Origin: Argyresthia goedartella | Lineage: Eukaryota; Arthropoda; Insecta; Lepidoptera; Argyresthiidae | DNA length: 64,000 nt | Reading direction: 5' to 3' | NCBI GenBank assembly: GCA_949825045.1 | Contig: OX463829.1 | Location: 29,761,715-29,825,714, forward strand | Part shown: positions 11,488-21,043 of the stretch, in pieces | How positions within the stretch are numbered: position 1 is the stretch's first letter | Layout: the number at the start of each line of letters is the position of its first letter | Program-made: the position numbers and the translations under genes | The notes under the pieces: generated by a model | Told to the model about the DNA's origin: nothing | Seen by the model: only the letters and a program-made list of their open reading frames with translations | Databases searched by the model: none

Positions 11488-14400
11488 CTGAAATCACACG
11501 TTTTTCTTTAGGTTTTGATGTCGGTTTCATTCTATTAAAATGGACTTTAGTAAATTTTCCGTTCTGTCCTCTGATGGTAGCATTGTTTATATTCTTATTG
11601 ATTGAAATTATTTCATATGGGCCTTTCCAAATGGATTTAAGTTTATTTGTTGATATTGAGGATAGTAAAACATAATCTCCTATTTTATAATTAGGTACTT
11701 TTATTTTGGTATCATATCTGAGTTTTGATTTTTCTTTGTTACCTATCAAATTTTCTCGAGCAATTTTCTGAATTTTATTTAATTTGTATTTAAGGTTGTT
11801 GACATAAGTATCATAATCGTTTTCGTTTTCCTTTTCAACAACTGAAGTTGGTAATGTGGGTTTTTGTCCAAATATTAATTCATGAGGGGTGAAGTTACTA
11901 CTTGAATGTGTGCTGGTGTTATAGCAGAACATAGCTAAGGGTACGTATTTGTCCCAATCGTTCTGATCTTCGCTAACATACTGTTTAAGGTAGTCTTTAA
12001 GAGTTGCATGACTCCTTTCTAAAGCACCATTAGTTTGTGGATGATATGCTGTTGAATTTAATTGTTTGATCTTAAAAGCTCTTGCTAATTCTTTCATTGT
12101 TTTTGACATGAATTCAGAACCTTGGTCTGTAAGAATGGATTTTGGTAATCCGAAGTATGAGATAAACAATGTTAATTTTTCTGCGACCGTTTCAGCATCA
12201 TGGTTCTGTATGCAGAAGGCTTGAGAGAATTTAGTTAAGTCATCTTGGATGGTAAGTATGAACCTATTTCCGTCTTCAGTGACAGGTAAGGGTCCTACTA
12301 TATCCATTGCTACTCTTTCAAATGCAGCTACAGAAGTCGTCGTAATAATCATAGGGGATTTATTTTTCTTCCGAACAGTTTTGTTCAATTGACATGATTT
12401 ACAGTTATTTACAAAATCGATTATGTCCTTCTTCATATTGGGCCAGGTGTGTTTAGATTTGATTCTAAGGTACATCTTAACAATGCCGTTATGTCCAGAA
12501 GCAGTACCATTATGGTTTTCTTTAAGTATGGTAGGGATAAGCGAGATATCTGGTGTGGTAATTTTGTTATGGCATAGTCTGATCTTAATTTTCAAGTTTC
12601 TGAATAAGAAGAAAATTATTTGTTTTACTTTGTCAATGTGGAAAGAGCTATAAGCATCTTTAAAGTTTGGTAAAAAGATTGATTTGACTTTATTTTTTAT
12701 CAATTCGTTTCGTAAGTTTCTTAATGTCAAGAATAATTCTTTCAAAGAAATCTTATCATAATGGTTTTGTTTAGCAATACAATGATATATTGTTTGATTT
12801 TCCGTTTCGGATACTAATATTTGGTAAAGTTCCTTTTTCGATGACATCAACTGGTCAATATTTGGGCTTAAATTAAATGCTTCGATTGCATATAAATTTT
12901 CTTCGTCCAATGTAATATTTGTTAAGTAAGCAATATGATCGTGTTTTTTATTAAATAATAATTCATCTATCTCGAGGAAGTCTTCAATAACAAATTCTTG
13001 CTGTGAATCTAGGAATGTTTGTAAGTCGTTATAGGTTTCCATATTCGATGTTTCAAGTGAACTGATAGTATTAATTGCTATACGCGATAGACAATCAACA
13101 TTTGAATTTATTTTCCCGGCTTTGTGGATTATTTCATACTCATATTCTTCGAGTTGAAGTCTCCAGCGAATTAATTTACTTCCTGGGTCTTTAACGTTGA
13201 ACAACCAGGTAAGTGGTCTATGATCAGTAACAATCTTAAATTTTCTTCCGTATAAGTATGGGCGGAAATGCTGTACAGCCCATTTAATGGCTAGTAGTTC
13301 CTTTTCCGTCGTGTTATAGTTTCCTTCGGCACTATTTAAAGTTCTAGAAGCATAAGCTATTGGCAGGTCCTTTCCTATCTCTCCTTGACTAAGTATTGCT
13401 CCAATGGCAAAATTGCTTGCGTCCGTGGTTAATACAAATTCTTTTGAAAAGTCTGGATATTTAAGTATCTGTGGTGAGATTAGCAATTTTCTAAGGGTAT
13501 CAAATGATTCTTGTTGCTCATTTGTCCAAATAAAAGGGTTATCCTTTTTTAATAGCCTTGTTAGGGGTTTAGTAAGTTTAGAGAAGTTCTCTATGAATCT
13601 ACGGTAGTATCCAACTAAACCTAGAAATGATTTTATATCCTTTTGTTTCTTAGGTACTGGAAATTGCTCTATTGTTTTTGTTTTTTCTGGATCTGGCAAT
13701 ACGCCTTCGTTAGTGATAACGTGACCTAAATAGGCTACTTCTTTTCGCATGAACTCGCACTTGTCAGGTTGCAGTTTAAGATTGTTTTCTTGCAATCTTT
13801 TGAAAACTGATTCAAGCTTGAGGGTGTGATCCTCAACGGAATTCGCGTAGATTACTATGTCATCTAGATAAACAAAGCAGTATAATCCGTGTATTCCACT
13901 TAGAACTGTGTTCATAAGTCTTTGGAATGTTGCTGGTGCATTCTTTAATCCGAAAGGCATCCTTACGTATTCGTAAAGGCCTTGTGGGGTTGAAAATGCA
14001 GTTTTAGGGATATCTTCTTGATCTAATTTAATTTGATGGAACCCATTCGCTAAATCGAGGGTTGTAAAATATTTAGAGTGTCCTAACTGATCTAGTATAT
14101 CAGTGATGTTAGGGAGGGGATATGCGTCACCTACAGTTACGTCATTCAGTTTTCTGTAGTCAATTACTATTCGCCATTTTACTTTTCCGGATGCATCCTT
14201 CTTTTTGGGGACTACCCAAAGGGGTGAAGACCATGGACTAGTTGAAGGTCTTATTATGCCTTGTTGCAACATTTTACTTATTTGAGTATTAACCTCTTGT
14301 TTATGTACTTCGGGGTACCTATAAGTTTTAGTTCGAATGGGAGCATTCGATTCTGTTATAATTTGATGGCACAAAACATTTGTGCTCGTTAATTTATCTC

Positions 14401-15376
14401 CCTCTAAATGAAATATTTGATTATAATTTTTGCACAACTCGAGTAAGGAACGTTTCTCTTCTTCGTTCAAATGATCAGTCCTTAGCTGATTTTTTAATTG
14501 TTGAATTCGATCGGAGTGATTATAATTAAAAATATTAATATTTTCGATAAAGAAGTCACTAGGTCCGACACGCGAAGAATCGGCCTCACGAGTGAAATCT
14601 TTAGAATCACTAGGTTCCGGAATACGTGAAGCATCCATTTCCTGAGTGATAGGGCTCATAGGCACCAAAACAATATCCAATTGTTTAATCATTACTTCCT
14701 TTTCTAAGGTATTTAAAATAGAAACATATGCTTGATTTTGCTCATCAACCTTAGTGATGGCATTAGATAAGTAAACTCCGTCTAAAACTTTTACATCTTC
14801 AACAAGACCTTCCCTACATTCGGGGTTTAAAATATTAGCTTTCAAAATAGTTTCACTCCGTGCATTTAATTTATATACCACCTTGGGTCTCAATTTGTCC
14901 TTTGTTAATAGGGGTAAGCTCGGTCCTATATCCATAAATAACTTCATAATATAAAAATTTATTATACACCCATGTGTTGTAAAGAAATCATTTCCAAGTA
15001 TACCATCATATTCTAGTAGAATATTCGCGGGATCGTGAATCACGTGAAATGTATGTGGCACGACAATAAATGGGTCTGCAACTAAACGTACTTTAGCGGC
15101 TCCAATTGTTTTTACCGTATTAGCGGACTTCGTAATGCCAGTAATAGTAACAGTTTTTTGAGTAAATACTTCTATTGTTTTATTTAAACATTCCGCTTGA
15201 ATAATAGACATGCTGGCTCCAGTATCTATTAATAATCTCAATTTAGGTCCCGTAGCTGAATCGATACAGCGTATTTCAATATGCAAGCTTCCGTTTCCGT
15301 TTATAAAGATAGTGCCTGAATCGCATTTTCCAGACTCGTCGGAGCGGCACTCTCCGAGAGTTCTTGGGAGTTTAAA
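11453..15376 (-). CDS. pol: pol (protease, reverse transcriptase, RNase H, integrase)
   Basis: The polyprotein frame is open to 11453 (TAA). No AUG starts it: the codon at 15286 is TTG, and the frame stays open upstream into gag to about 15389, so it is reached by -1 frameshift at 15376-15370. Counting residues from 15286: protease motif LIDTGAS 19-25; RT palm with LDLANGFHQ and YLDD at about 472-475; RNase H with TTDAS at about 620 and TDHRPL; integrase His-His-Cys-Cys finger at about 925-965; catalytic Asp, Asp, Glu at about 994, 1053 and 1088; and a WKGPYE module near the C terminus. All catalytic residues I can identify are present. The length is normal for errantiviruses. Confidence 0.95.
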   Translation of the reverse strand, partial: FKLPRTLGECRSDESGKCDSGTIFINGNGSLHIEIRCIDSATGPKLRLLIDTGASMSIIQAECLNKTIEVFTQKTVTITGITKSANTVKTIGAAKVRLVADPFIVVPHTFHVIHDPANILLEYDGILGNDFFTTHGCIINFYIMKLFMDIGPSLPLLTKDKLRPKVVYKLNARSETILKANILNPECREGLVEDVKVLDGVYLSNAITKVDEQNQAYVSILNTLEKEVMIKQLDIVLVPMSPITQEMDASRIPEPSDSKDFTREADSSRVGPSDFFIENINIFNYNHSDRIQQLKNQLRTDHLNEEEKRSLLELCKNYNQIFHLEGDKLTSTNVLCHQIITESNAPIRTKTYRYPEVHKQEVNTQISKMLQQGIIRPSTSPWSSPLWVVPKKKDASGKVKWRIVIDYRKLNDVTVGDAYPLPNITDILDQLGHSKYFTTLDLANGFHQIKLDQEDIPKTAFSTPQGLYEYVRMPFGLKNAPATFQRLMNTVLSGIHGLYCFVYLDDIVIYANSVEDHTLKLESVFKRLQENNLKLQPDKCEFMRKEVAYLGHVITNEGVLPDPEKTKTIEQFPVPKKQKDIKSFLGLVGYYRRFIENFSKLTKPLTRLLKKDNPFIWTNEQQESFDTLRKLLISPQILKYPDFSKEFVLTTDASNFAIGAILSQGEIGKDLPIAYASRTLNSAEGNYNTTEKELLAIKWAVQHFRPYLYGRKFKIVTDHRPLTWLFNVKDPGSKLIRWRLQLEEYEYEIIHKAGKINSNVDCLSRIAINTISSLETSNMETYNDLQTFLDSQQEFVIEDFLEIDELLFNKKHDHIAYLTNITLDEENLYAIEAFNLSPNIDQLMSSKKELYQILVSETENQTIYHCIAKQNHYDKISLKELFLTLRNLRNELIKNKVKSIFLPNFKDAYSSFHIDKVKQIIFFLFRNLKIKIRLCHNKITTPDISLIPTILKENHNGTASGHNGIVKMYLRIKSKHTWPNMKKDIIDFVNNCKSCQLNKTVRKKNKSPMIITTTSVAAFERVAMDIVGPLPVTEDGNRFILTIQDDLTKFSQAFCIQNHDAETVAEKLTLFISYFGLPKSILTDQGSEFMSKTMKELARAFKIKQLNSTAYHPQTNGALERSHATLKDYLKQYVSEDQNDWDKYVPLAMFCYNTSTHSSSNFTPHELIFGQKPTLPTSVVEKENENDYDTYVNNLKYKLNKIQKIARENLIGNKEKSKLRYDTKIKVPNYKIGDYVLLSSISTNKLKSIWKGPYEIISINKNINNATIRGQNGKFTKVHFNRMKPTSKPKEKRVISGYSLRSRNRLK

Positions 15377-16242
15377 GTATTTACGTTAGGTCTTTGTCCC
15401 GATTGATTTCTATTATTATTATGTCGCGGGGAATTATTGAGAGTTCTAGGAGCATTGCTCGTACTTTGTCTATTTTGTAATTTGAAACATGTCTCTACGA
15501 GATACCCTTCCTTTTTGCAATATTTACATACTTTAACTTGTGGATTCAGATTGTAAATAGGTCTATTTCGGTTGGGAAAGTTATTTGGGAAGCGGCGACA
15601 ATTAAACGAGGTGTGGCCTGGTTTGTTGCATTTATTGCAAACTTTATTCCTCGAATTTACTAGGATATTAAATTTCTCCTCCTCAAGAGCAATATTGAAA
15701 GCTTCATTGAGGCTTTCAGGTTCGCGAGAACGCAATATGTTTGATATTTGTGAATTAACACCGATTATGAAGGTATGCAAGGCTAGTTGGTTTGTACTCT
15801 CCACTTGTCCAGCTAGCAGAGCGTTATTAGTGCACGATTGTTTTATTGATGAAAGTAATTTCTTTAAACAAGATTCAATTTTAAAAATGTATTGTGCAAC
15901 AGTCTCATTCGGGGACTGTCTGCAGTTTTGCAGTTCTAATAGCAGATGAGTTTGATGTTTCCGGTTGCCGAACCGTGTTTTTAAAAATTCCTTAAGGTCT
16001 TTCCATTCACCGAATACAGTGTTAGCACAGGTGTACTGCGCTTTATCGGTTAGTTTATTTTGGATGTATGCGAAAATTACTGGTTTTTGATCCTCTTGGG
16101 CGAGAGAGAAAGCTCTATCGCAATTCGTGAGGTAAGAGCTCAAATCATCAGGGTTCCCATAGTAGGAATTGATGAATTTCAATAATGTTCCAATGTTAAG
16201 CACGTTATGGTTGCTTTGGATATCGTTACTGCTTTGGGCCAT
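15301..16242 (-). CDS. gag: gag (capsid/nucleocapsid polyprotein)
   Basis: This 313-residue protein starts at a real ATG (16242). The N-terminal two thirds is the capsid-type helical region. A first zinc knuckle, C-x2-C-x4-H-x4-C, spans residues 202-215. A second knuckle at 239-252 has Tyr at position 247 where His is expected. The C terminus is Asn/Pro/Arg-rich. Gag packages the RNA and assembles particles in the cytoplasm. The last 90 nt overlap the pol frame, and the stop is at 15303-15301. Apart from the Tyr the frame is undamaged. Confidence 0.92.
   Translation of the reverse strand: MAQSSNDIQSNHNVLNIGTLLKFINSYYGNPDDLSSYLTNCDRAFSLAQEDQKPVIFAYIQNKLTDKAQYTCANTVFGEWKDLKEFLKTRFGNRKHQTHLLLELQNCRQSPNETVAQYIFKIESCLKKLLSSIKQSCTNNALLAGQVESTNQLALHTFIIGVNSQISNILRSREPESLNEAFNIALEEEKFNILVNSRNKVCNKCNKPGHTSFNCRRFPNNFPNRNRPIYNLNPQVKVCKYCKKEGYLVETCFKLQNRQSTSNAPRTLNNSPRHNNNRNQSGQRPNVNTLNSQELSESAAPTSLENAIQALSL
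15370..15376 (-). promoter_or_regulatory. -1 ribosomal frameshift site (UUUAAAC)
   Basis: In the gag frame the minus strand reads ACT TTA AAC, which contains the canonical heptamer T TTA AAC. The -1 frame then reads TTT AAA and stays open through pol. Eight bases downstream a short hairpin, ACTCT-CGG-AGAGT, can form. The heptamer lies inside the only stretch where both frames are open (15389-15301). Confidence 0.85.
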
Positions 16243-16395
16243 TTTAAAGGTGAGACAAAAATTCGCAGGTAAATTACAATTAATTACAATAACAATTAAT
16301 AGATAAAAAAAAATCGCTAGCAGACTATTGTAACTAGAGAACAGATGCGCAGGGCAGCACGCTGAAGTGGAGAGAGAAGACTTGAACTCACTTAC

Positions 16396-16418
16396 AGCAA
16401 TGCAGCTACGTGGATCAT
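16396..16418 (-). CDS. env: Putative env leader exon (start codon plus first part of signal peptide)
   Basis: In the leader, an ATG at 16418-16416 is followed by 20 coding bases and then a near-perfect donor, GTAAGTGAG (GT at 16395-16394). The exon contributes 23 nt. With the acceptor at 11488 the frame is kept: 23 + 1951 nt = 658 codons including the stop. The hydrophobic residues coded here and at the start of the main exon together have the form of a signal peptide. Spliced env mRNA is the known expression mode in gypsy-group errantiviruses. The particular sites are my inference. Confidence 0.75.
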
Positions 16419-16431
16419 CGTTGGCTGGTTA

Positions 16432-16656
16432 CAGGTAGTTGTCGTAGTGCTCGGGCGGTGGCGGCAGCAGGTTTCCCAGTCGAAGCAGCTCGTCCCAGTG
16501 TCTCGAATCCGGCTCTCCTAGGGCAGGTAAGTCGTCCTGTTGTTCCAGGTATACGTTCCTCCTGTAGGATTCTAGGAACAAGGATTCCTCTATGTCGTCG
16601 TTGTCCGTTATAGGAGACGAAAGTATCTCTTCTATTTCTGAAAAACGGTTGGTGGA
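16432..16656 (-). other. ATG-less open frame in the errantivirus leader
   Basis: Between a TAA at 16659-16657 and a TAA at 16431-16429 there are 75 open codons with no ATG. The composition is acidic at the start and ends in a Pro-rich segment, LLPPPPEHYDNYL. The stop lies 11 bases upstream of the env leader ATG. A TTTTTCAG acceptor-like sequence is at about 16645-16638, and a GTGAGTAC donor-like sequence at 16667 is only 30 bp away, too close to form an intron with it. It could be a chance open frame or a remnant of an accessory exon. Confidence 0.35.
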
Positions 16657-16713
16657 TTAGTACTCACAAGGACTTAGAAGTCGCCTAGACTCATCGAGGA
16701 GTTCTAGTTGAGT

Positions 16714-16731
16714 ATCCCACTTCTGACACCA
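16714..16731 (-). promoter_or_regulatory. Primer binding site, tRNA-Leu type
   Basis: The minus strand reads TGGTGTCAGAAGTGGGAT, complementary to a tRNA 3' end finishing ...CCCACTTCTGACACCA, as in leucine tRNAs. It lies 7 bases inside the 5' LTR, an unusually wide but known spacing. Confidence 0.85.
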
Positions 16732-16738
16732 AAAATCT

Positions 16739-17479
16739 TGTTATATCCTTCGACTGTCAGGGTTCGACGAGGACAAGATAATAAAGACTTCGTAGAATTT
16801 TAAGGAGTTTTATTTCCCTACAAACTATCTAGTCTATAACACGTTTTCGTTAGAAGGAAAAAGTCTACTGGGGACGCGACTTGGGGTACGAAGGTAAGTT
16901 ACGATCGCGAGTATAGGGAGCGACTGCTACTCAGAGTGGTTGGTGCTTCTCTCTGACGAAAGGGCCTGTGCGTACAGTTTATATAAGCAACAGATAACGA
17001 TGTTTTTCGGGGGAGAACAATGGGGTCTTTCAGGACGTAGTTTAGGCTACGTGATAGGGGACATCAAAGCAGAATTTGGGTATCATGTTCATGACCCGAG
17101 ATTTCCTTATTGGTCTTGTACAAAGAGACTTCTATTCTACATTGTAGTAATCAGTATTCTAACTCTTATCAAATTCAAATATTAATTGGTCGGTGCGGCT
17201 TTATAAAAGGAGTGATAATAGCATACTATGTTGCTAACAAAGGGTCTTTGAGAGCTTGAATGAGCGCGTGATATTCTACATTGTAGTAATCAGTATTCTA
17301 ACTCTTATCAAATTCAAATATTAATTGATCGGTGCGGCTTTATAAAAGGAGTGACAATAGCATACTATGTTGCTAACAAAGGGTCTTTGAGAGCTTGAAT
17401 GAGCGCGTGATAAGAACACGGCACGTGTAAGTGCGTAAGTATTAGGGTTGAGACATAATGTTAGGGCTGGTATATAACA
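16739..17479 (-). repeat. 5' LTR of the errantivirus
   Basis: This 741-bp copy is nearly identical to 8308-9048, including the 139-bp internal tandem duplication and TGTTATA/TATAACA ends. The differences seen are G at 16884 and A at 17032. Confidence 0.95.
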
Positions 17480-17484
17480 CGCAG

Positions 17485-17889
17485 CTTAACGCCGTTTCCT
17501 ATACGAGTTATCAGAGGCTTAGTTGACATACTCCGTTTCCGGTGATAGGGGGCTAGCCCATCGCCACATTTGTAATCAAAAAGTAACCAAACAACACAAT
17601 GCCAACATAGGGAATCTATAGAATCTATAGAGATATACTTTTGTTCTTCATTTCAATGACGTTTGTAAGTGTAACATCTTTTCATCCACGGTATAACAGC
17701 CGAGTCAGCGGCTATTCTTTTTAAAACCAACACAATCATTCTTAAGCCGATATTTCACTCTCGCTGACTAATGACTGCAATAAACTACGAGCTTTTAAAC
17801 CGGAGATAAAAGTGGGCATCTATCATACCACCTACAGGCTTAGGATGAAGACTTCTGATGTTGAAGATCTTATATTTTTTGTGTAGTAA
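17485..17889. other. Flank between errantivirus and LINE; dispersed-repeat segment
   Basis: At about 17525-17566, CATACTCCGTTTCCGGTGAT followed by GGGGGCTAGCCCATCGCC resembles 56103-56146, so it is a dispersed repeat. Nothing else was recognised. Confidence 0.35.
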
Positions 17890-19800
17890 ATGTGGCAATT
17901 TATAGAAAGGAAAATCAACGAAATAGGGTCAGGTGAATATTATCCGGCTGCCGACGTGCCGCGCGCCTGTCGTGCCCTGCACGCTGCCCGCCCACCTGCC
18001 GACCGCTCCCTGAGACTGCGCCTGTTTACAGCGGACGAGGTACATCGCATCATATCATTTCGGATTCCGCATAAGCCTACCAAGGATATCTACGAGATCT
18101 CGATGGAACTCGTCCACCTAGCTGTTAAACCGTTGGCACCAGTTCTCACTGAATTATTCAACGAGTGCATTAGACGAGCCGTGTACCCAACAGCGCTAAA
18201 GAGGAGCAAAATCGCTCCGATATTCAAGGGGAAAGGAAAGAGGGAGAATATCGATGGATACAGACCAGTGGCCGTAGTACCCACGGTATCGAAGTTCTCG
18301 AAAATGGTCTCAGCGCCCGACTTCTTGAATTCCTCACGTCGACTGATGCGCTGTCGGAGCGACAGTATGCGTACCGCGCGGGCCGCTCGACGACTGCACT
18401 GGCGCGGAAGGTGGTGCGCCGAGTGCTCGAGGCAAGAGAGAGGAAGTTCCAGGTCGCAGTTCTCTGCTGTGACCTCTCGAAAGCATTTGATGTTGCCGAT
18501 CACGGCGTGCTCGCCGCTAAGCTCCGTCACTACGGTATAGTCGGGGGGCCTTTATGTCTACTAACAGACTTCCTGCGAAAACGCTCGCAGATCGTCGTTG
18601 GTGATGGAGGGAGAACGAGATCAGAACCGGTGATGACACATATGGGGGTTGCTCAAGGCTCTTCGGTATCCAACATACTATTCTCACTACTTCTGAATGA
18701 CCTGCCACAAGCGATGACCTCCAGCGAATTAGTCATGTACGCAGATGACGTGGCAGGAATCATCACTGACAGGACAATTGGAGGCCTTGAACAAAGCCTA
18801 AACCATACTATCACTGAACTGTCTCACTGGTTCCGTAACAACGGTCTCGTTCTCAACATAAAGAAAACTCACTTCCTCCACTTCGACCTATCAGGTCGCC
18901 GTCTCGTCCCACTGAACGTCCAAGTGGACGCAATGCGGGTCGATCAGGTGGAAGCGACAACGTTCCTGGGCTTCCAGCTGGACCGTGGACTCACATGGCG
19001 CGCTCACGTGGCGCGACTATGCGCGCGACTCAGCGGCTCATGCTTTGCGCTGCGGCGGCTGGTGCGCACGGTGCCGCGCAGTGTGGCGCGCGCGTGCTAC
19101 TTCGCCACGGTACACTCGCTGCTGCAGTACGGAGCCGAGCTGTGGGGGCGCGCGGTGGACTGGGAGAGAGCATTCAGGATGCAAAAGCGAGCCGTGAGAG
19201 CGATATTCCAGGTCCGCCGGGACGTGTCGGTAAAACCTCACTTTAAAGCGCTGCACATCTTGACGCTCTCGTCCATCGTCATACTCCAGGTGGGCGTGTA
19301 TATGCACGAGAACATCCACTCTTTCCGCAGGCATCACGACATCCACGGACACGCGACCCGCAACGGTCACAGGCTCAGGACGGTTTCACACACCCTGGCC
19401 AAGTCATCGAAGTTGACTCACGTCATGGGTCCGACAGTATACAACCGCATACCAGAACATATTAAATCTGCGCCTAATTCCGCATGCTTCAAAAAGCGAC
19501 TGAAACACTGGCTTGTCGAGCAAACCTTCTACTCATTCGCTGAGTTCGAAGCGACCAATATAAAATGTGATTCCAATTTAATGAAATGAAAAACTAATTT
19601 ACTTTAATACAATTCAAATTTAATGTAATACTTTATGGCAATTTTAATTTTAAATAATGGTATCTTAATTTATGGAATGCATTTTTATGTGTCTGACATT
19701 TTTTATACAGATGTATATTAATCAATTTTTTATTTATAATCTGACATGTAATTGACACTTACCAATAAATATGTTTCAATGTTTCAATGTTTCAATGTAT
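17890..19800 (+). pseudogene. Jockey-like LINE, reverse transcriptase ORF with one frameshift
   Basis: The plus strand carries two overlapping frames. 17890-18330 encodes the N-terminal fingers (KRSKIAPIFKGKGKRENIDG, YRPVAVVPTVSKF). After a frameshift, 18411-19589 holds SKAFD, GVAQGSSVSNILFSLLLNDL, MYADDVAGI, the thumb, and the full C terminus ending at TGA near 19587. The endonuclease and first ORF are absent, so the copy is 5'-truncated. It ends with CCAATAAATATG and three copies of GTTTCAAT (about 19763-19795), a tail type common in lepidopteran LINEs. In one block the usual Pro is Ala (GVAQG). Confidence 0.85.
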
Positions 19801-19879
19801 CGTTGGCTGGTACCCAAGATACAGGGAATTCTAGTTTGGGGCTCGATCAATTTGTGTAAATAGTGTCCAAAGTATTATT

Positions 19880-20275
19880 ATTAATATAATATATTTTTAT
19901 TAGAGAGTATTCTTAGTCTCATGTGGGTCCCAGATTAGTGCGTTATACTCTAATTTACTCCGAACAAAGGCGTTATACAAGGAGGTTAACTTGGAAACAT
20001 CCCTAAGCCGTATTGCCTGTCACAATACGAATCTGATGGACTTGTAGACTCTCCTGCAAATCTCCCTGATGTGGTCGTTGAAGGTTAACTCGGAGTCAAG
20101 CGTCAGTCCTAGGACTCATTTTTGGGTAACCCTCACAAACGGAGCAACCGCAAAAGGATCATAGAGGTGTGGTGACTGAGATCAAGTGAAGGTCATAGTT
20201 GTACACTTGGAGATGTTAAACGCCAAATGTTTGCGCTGACTCCACTCCACGACTCTATCATTATTGCTCTGCATA
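19880..20275 (-). pseudogene. LINE fragment, reverse transcriptase thumb region
   Basis: The minus strand encodes a decayed post-catalytic segment: W-x2-R-K-x-L-x-FN-x-SKC-x3-TFT, LGLTLDSELTFNDHIREICR, and LTSLYNAFVRSKLEYNALIW ending in DPHET. Several stops interrupt it. The LYxAFVRSxLEYxxxIW signature is shared with the LINE at 54130. Confidence 0.6.
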
Positions 20276-20984
20276 TTAATCCAACTAAAATAACTTATAA
20301 CGATCTTTGGCATCATATAGGCTCGTAAAGACGTAAAGTTTAGATTTATTTAATAGAGGGGAACATTAATGCTAGACTATTGTAATGTAGGTATTTAATT
20401 AAAGTGAAAGTTAAATACACACCGCAAGTATCGTAGAATATCCATGTGATAACCACAATACTAACAACATTTTCGATTAGCGCAATGTTAAACATAAACC
20501 AAGTCGTGTAAAACGTTCGATTAGCGCATCTTTCTGAGATAACTCTCGCGTTTCCACCGAAATGTGCTAAGTTTTACACCGTAACACCCAAGAGCATCTG
20601 TGGTAACACCTGCGATAAACTGTTTTATATTTTATAGACGATGCATTCAACGAGAGCGCGAGCAACTGCGTGTGACGCTGTGAGGGGGCGTCCGTTAATT
20701 ACGTGATGTGTTTTTGACGATTTTCTGACACCCAACCTTGTGAGATTTCGTGAGATATGGCTCGACCCCTCACTTCAATCTCCCGTAATTTTTCAAAATT
20801 TTCAATTTGTAAATAAAACTCATTTCGCTTTCTTATTTTTATTAAAGACAATTTAGGGTTCATTAGCAATTTTACATTGATTTTGAGGGGGAAAATACGT
20901 GACATTTTCGCTTGTTTTGGCTTGACAATTTTTCATGACAGTGGCCTTTTAAAATGTTTTGTAAGTTTAGGCGGTCTATTAGCA
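20276..20984. other. Unassigned, with a dispersed-repeat segment near 20680
   Basis: At 20680-20770 the sequence GGGGGCGTCCGTTAATTACG followed by GAGATTTCGTGAGATATGGC has the look of a high-copy insect repeat, but no ends could be defined. No gene was seen. Confidence 0.3.
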
Positions 20985-21043
20985 GTATAGCATTTGGGTC
21001 GTACCTTGAGTACGGACTACTAAATGTATAGCATTTGGATCGT
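20985..21043 (+). repeat. Left remnant of the 41-bp minisatellite
   Basis: About one and a half units of the same 41-bp repeat that resumes at 22400, with TAGCATTTGG(A/G)TCGTACCTT and GAGTACGGACTACTA. It breaks off at GATCGT (21038-21043), where the LINE begins. Confidence 0.9.

Larger units (their letters stand above)
8303..17484 (-). mobile_element. Complete errantivirus (Ty3/gypsy endogenous retrovirus with env)
   Basis: The element occupies 8308-17479 between 5-bp duplications CGCAG (8303-8307 and 17480-17484). It is read on the minus strand: 5' LTR 17479-16739, primer site 16731-16714, leader, gag, pol, env, purine tract next to 9049, 3' LTR 9048-8308. The two 741-bp LTRs differ at only two positions that I could find (8453/16884 and 8601/17032), and gag, pol and env are all open. 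This points to a young insertion. It lies in the same direction as the inferred host gene whose last intron it occupies. Errantiviruses are insect gypsy-group elements that gained a baculovirus-F-like envelope gene. Confidence 0.95.

Noticed and set aside
15286..15286. Independent start of pol at 15286
   Set aside because: The codon is TTG and the frame continues upstream into gag to the slippery heptamer, so frameshifting explains it better.
16638..16667. Small intron in the errantivirus leader (GTGAGTAC to TTTTTCAG)
   Set aside because: The distance is only 30 bp, below what insect splicing normally accepts.
17566..17640. Second duplication of CTATAGA near the 5' LTR as a target-site signal
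   Set aside because: CGCAG directly abuts both LTR ends and explains the insertion. The CTATAGA pair is internal to the flank.
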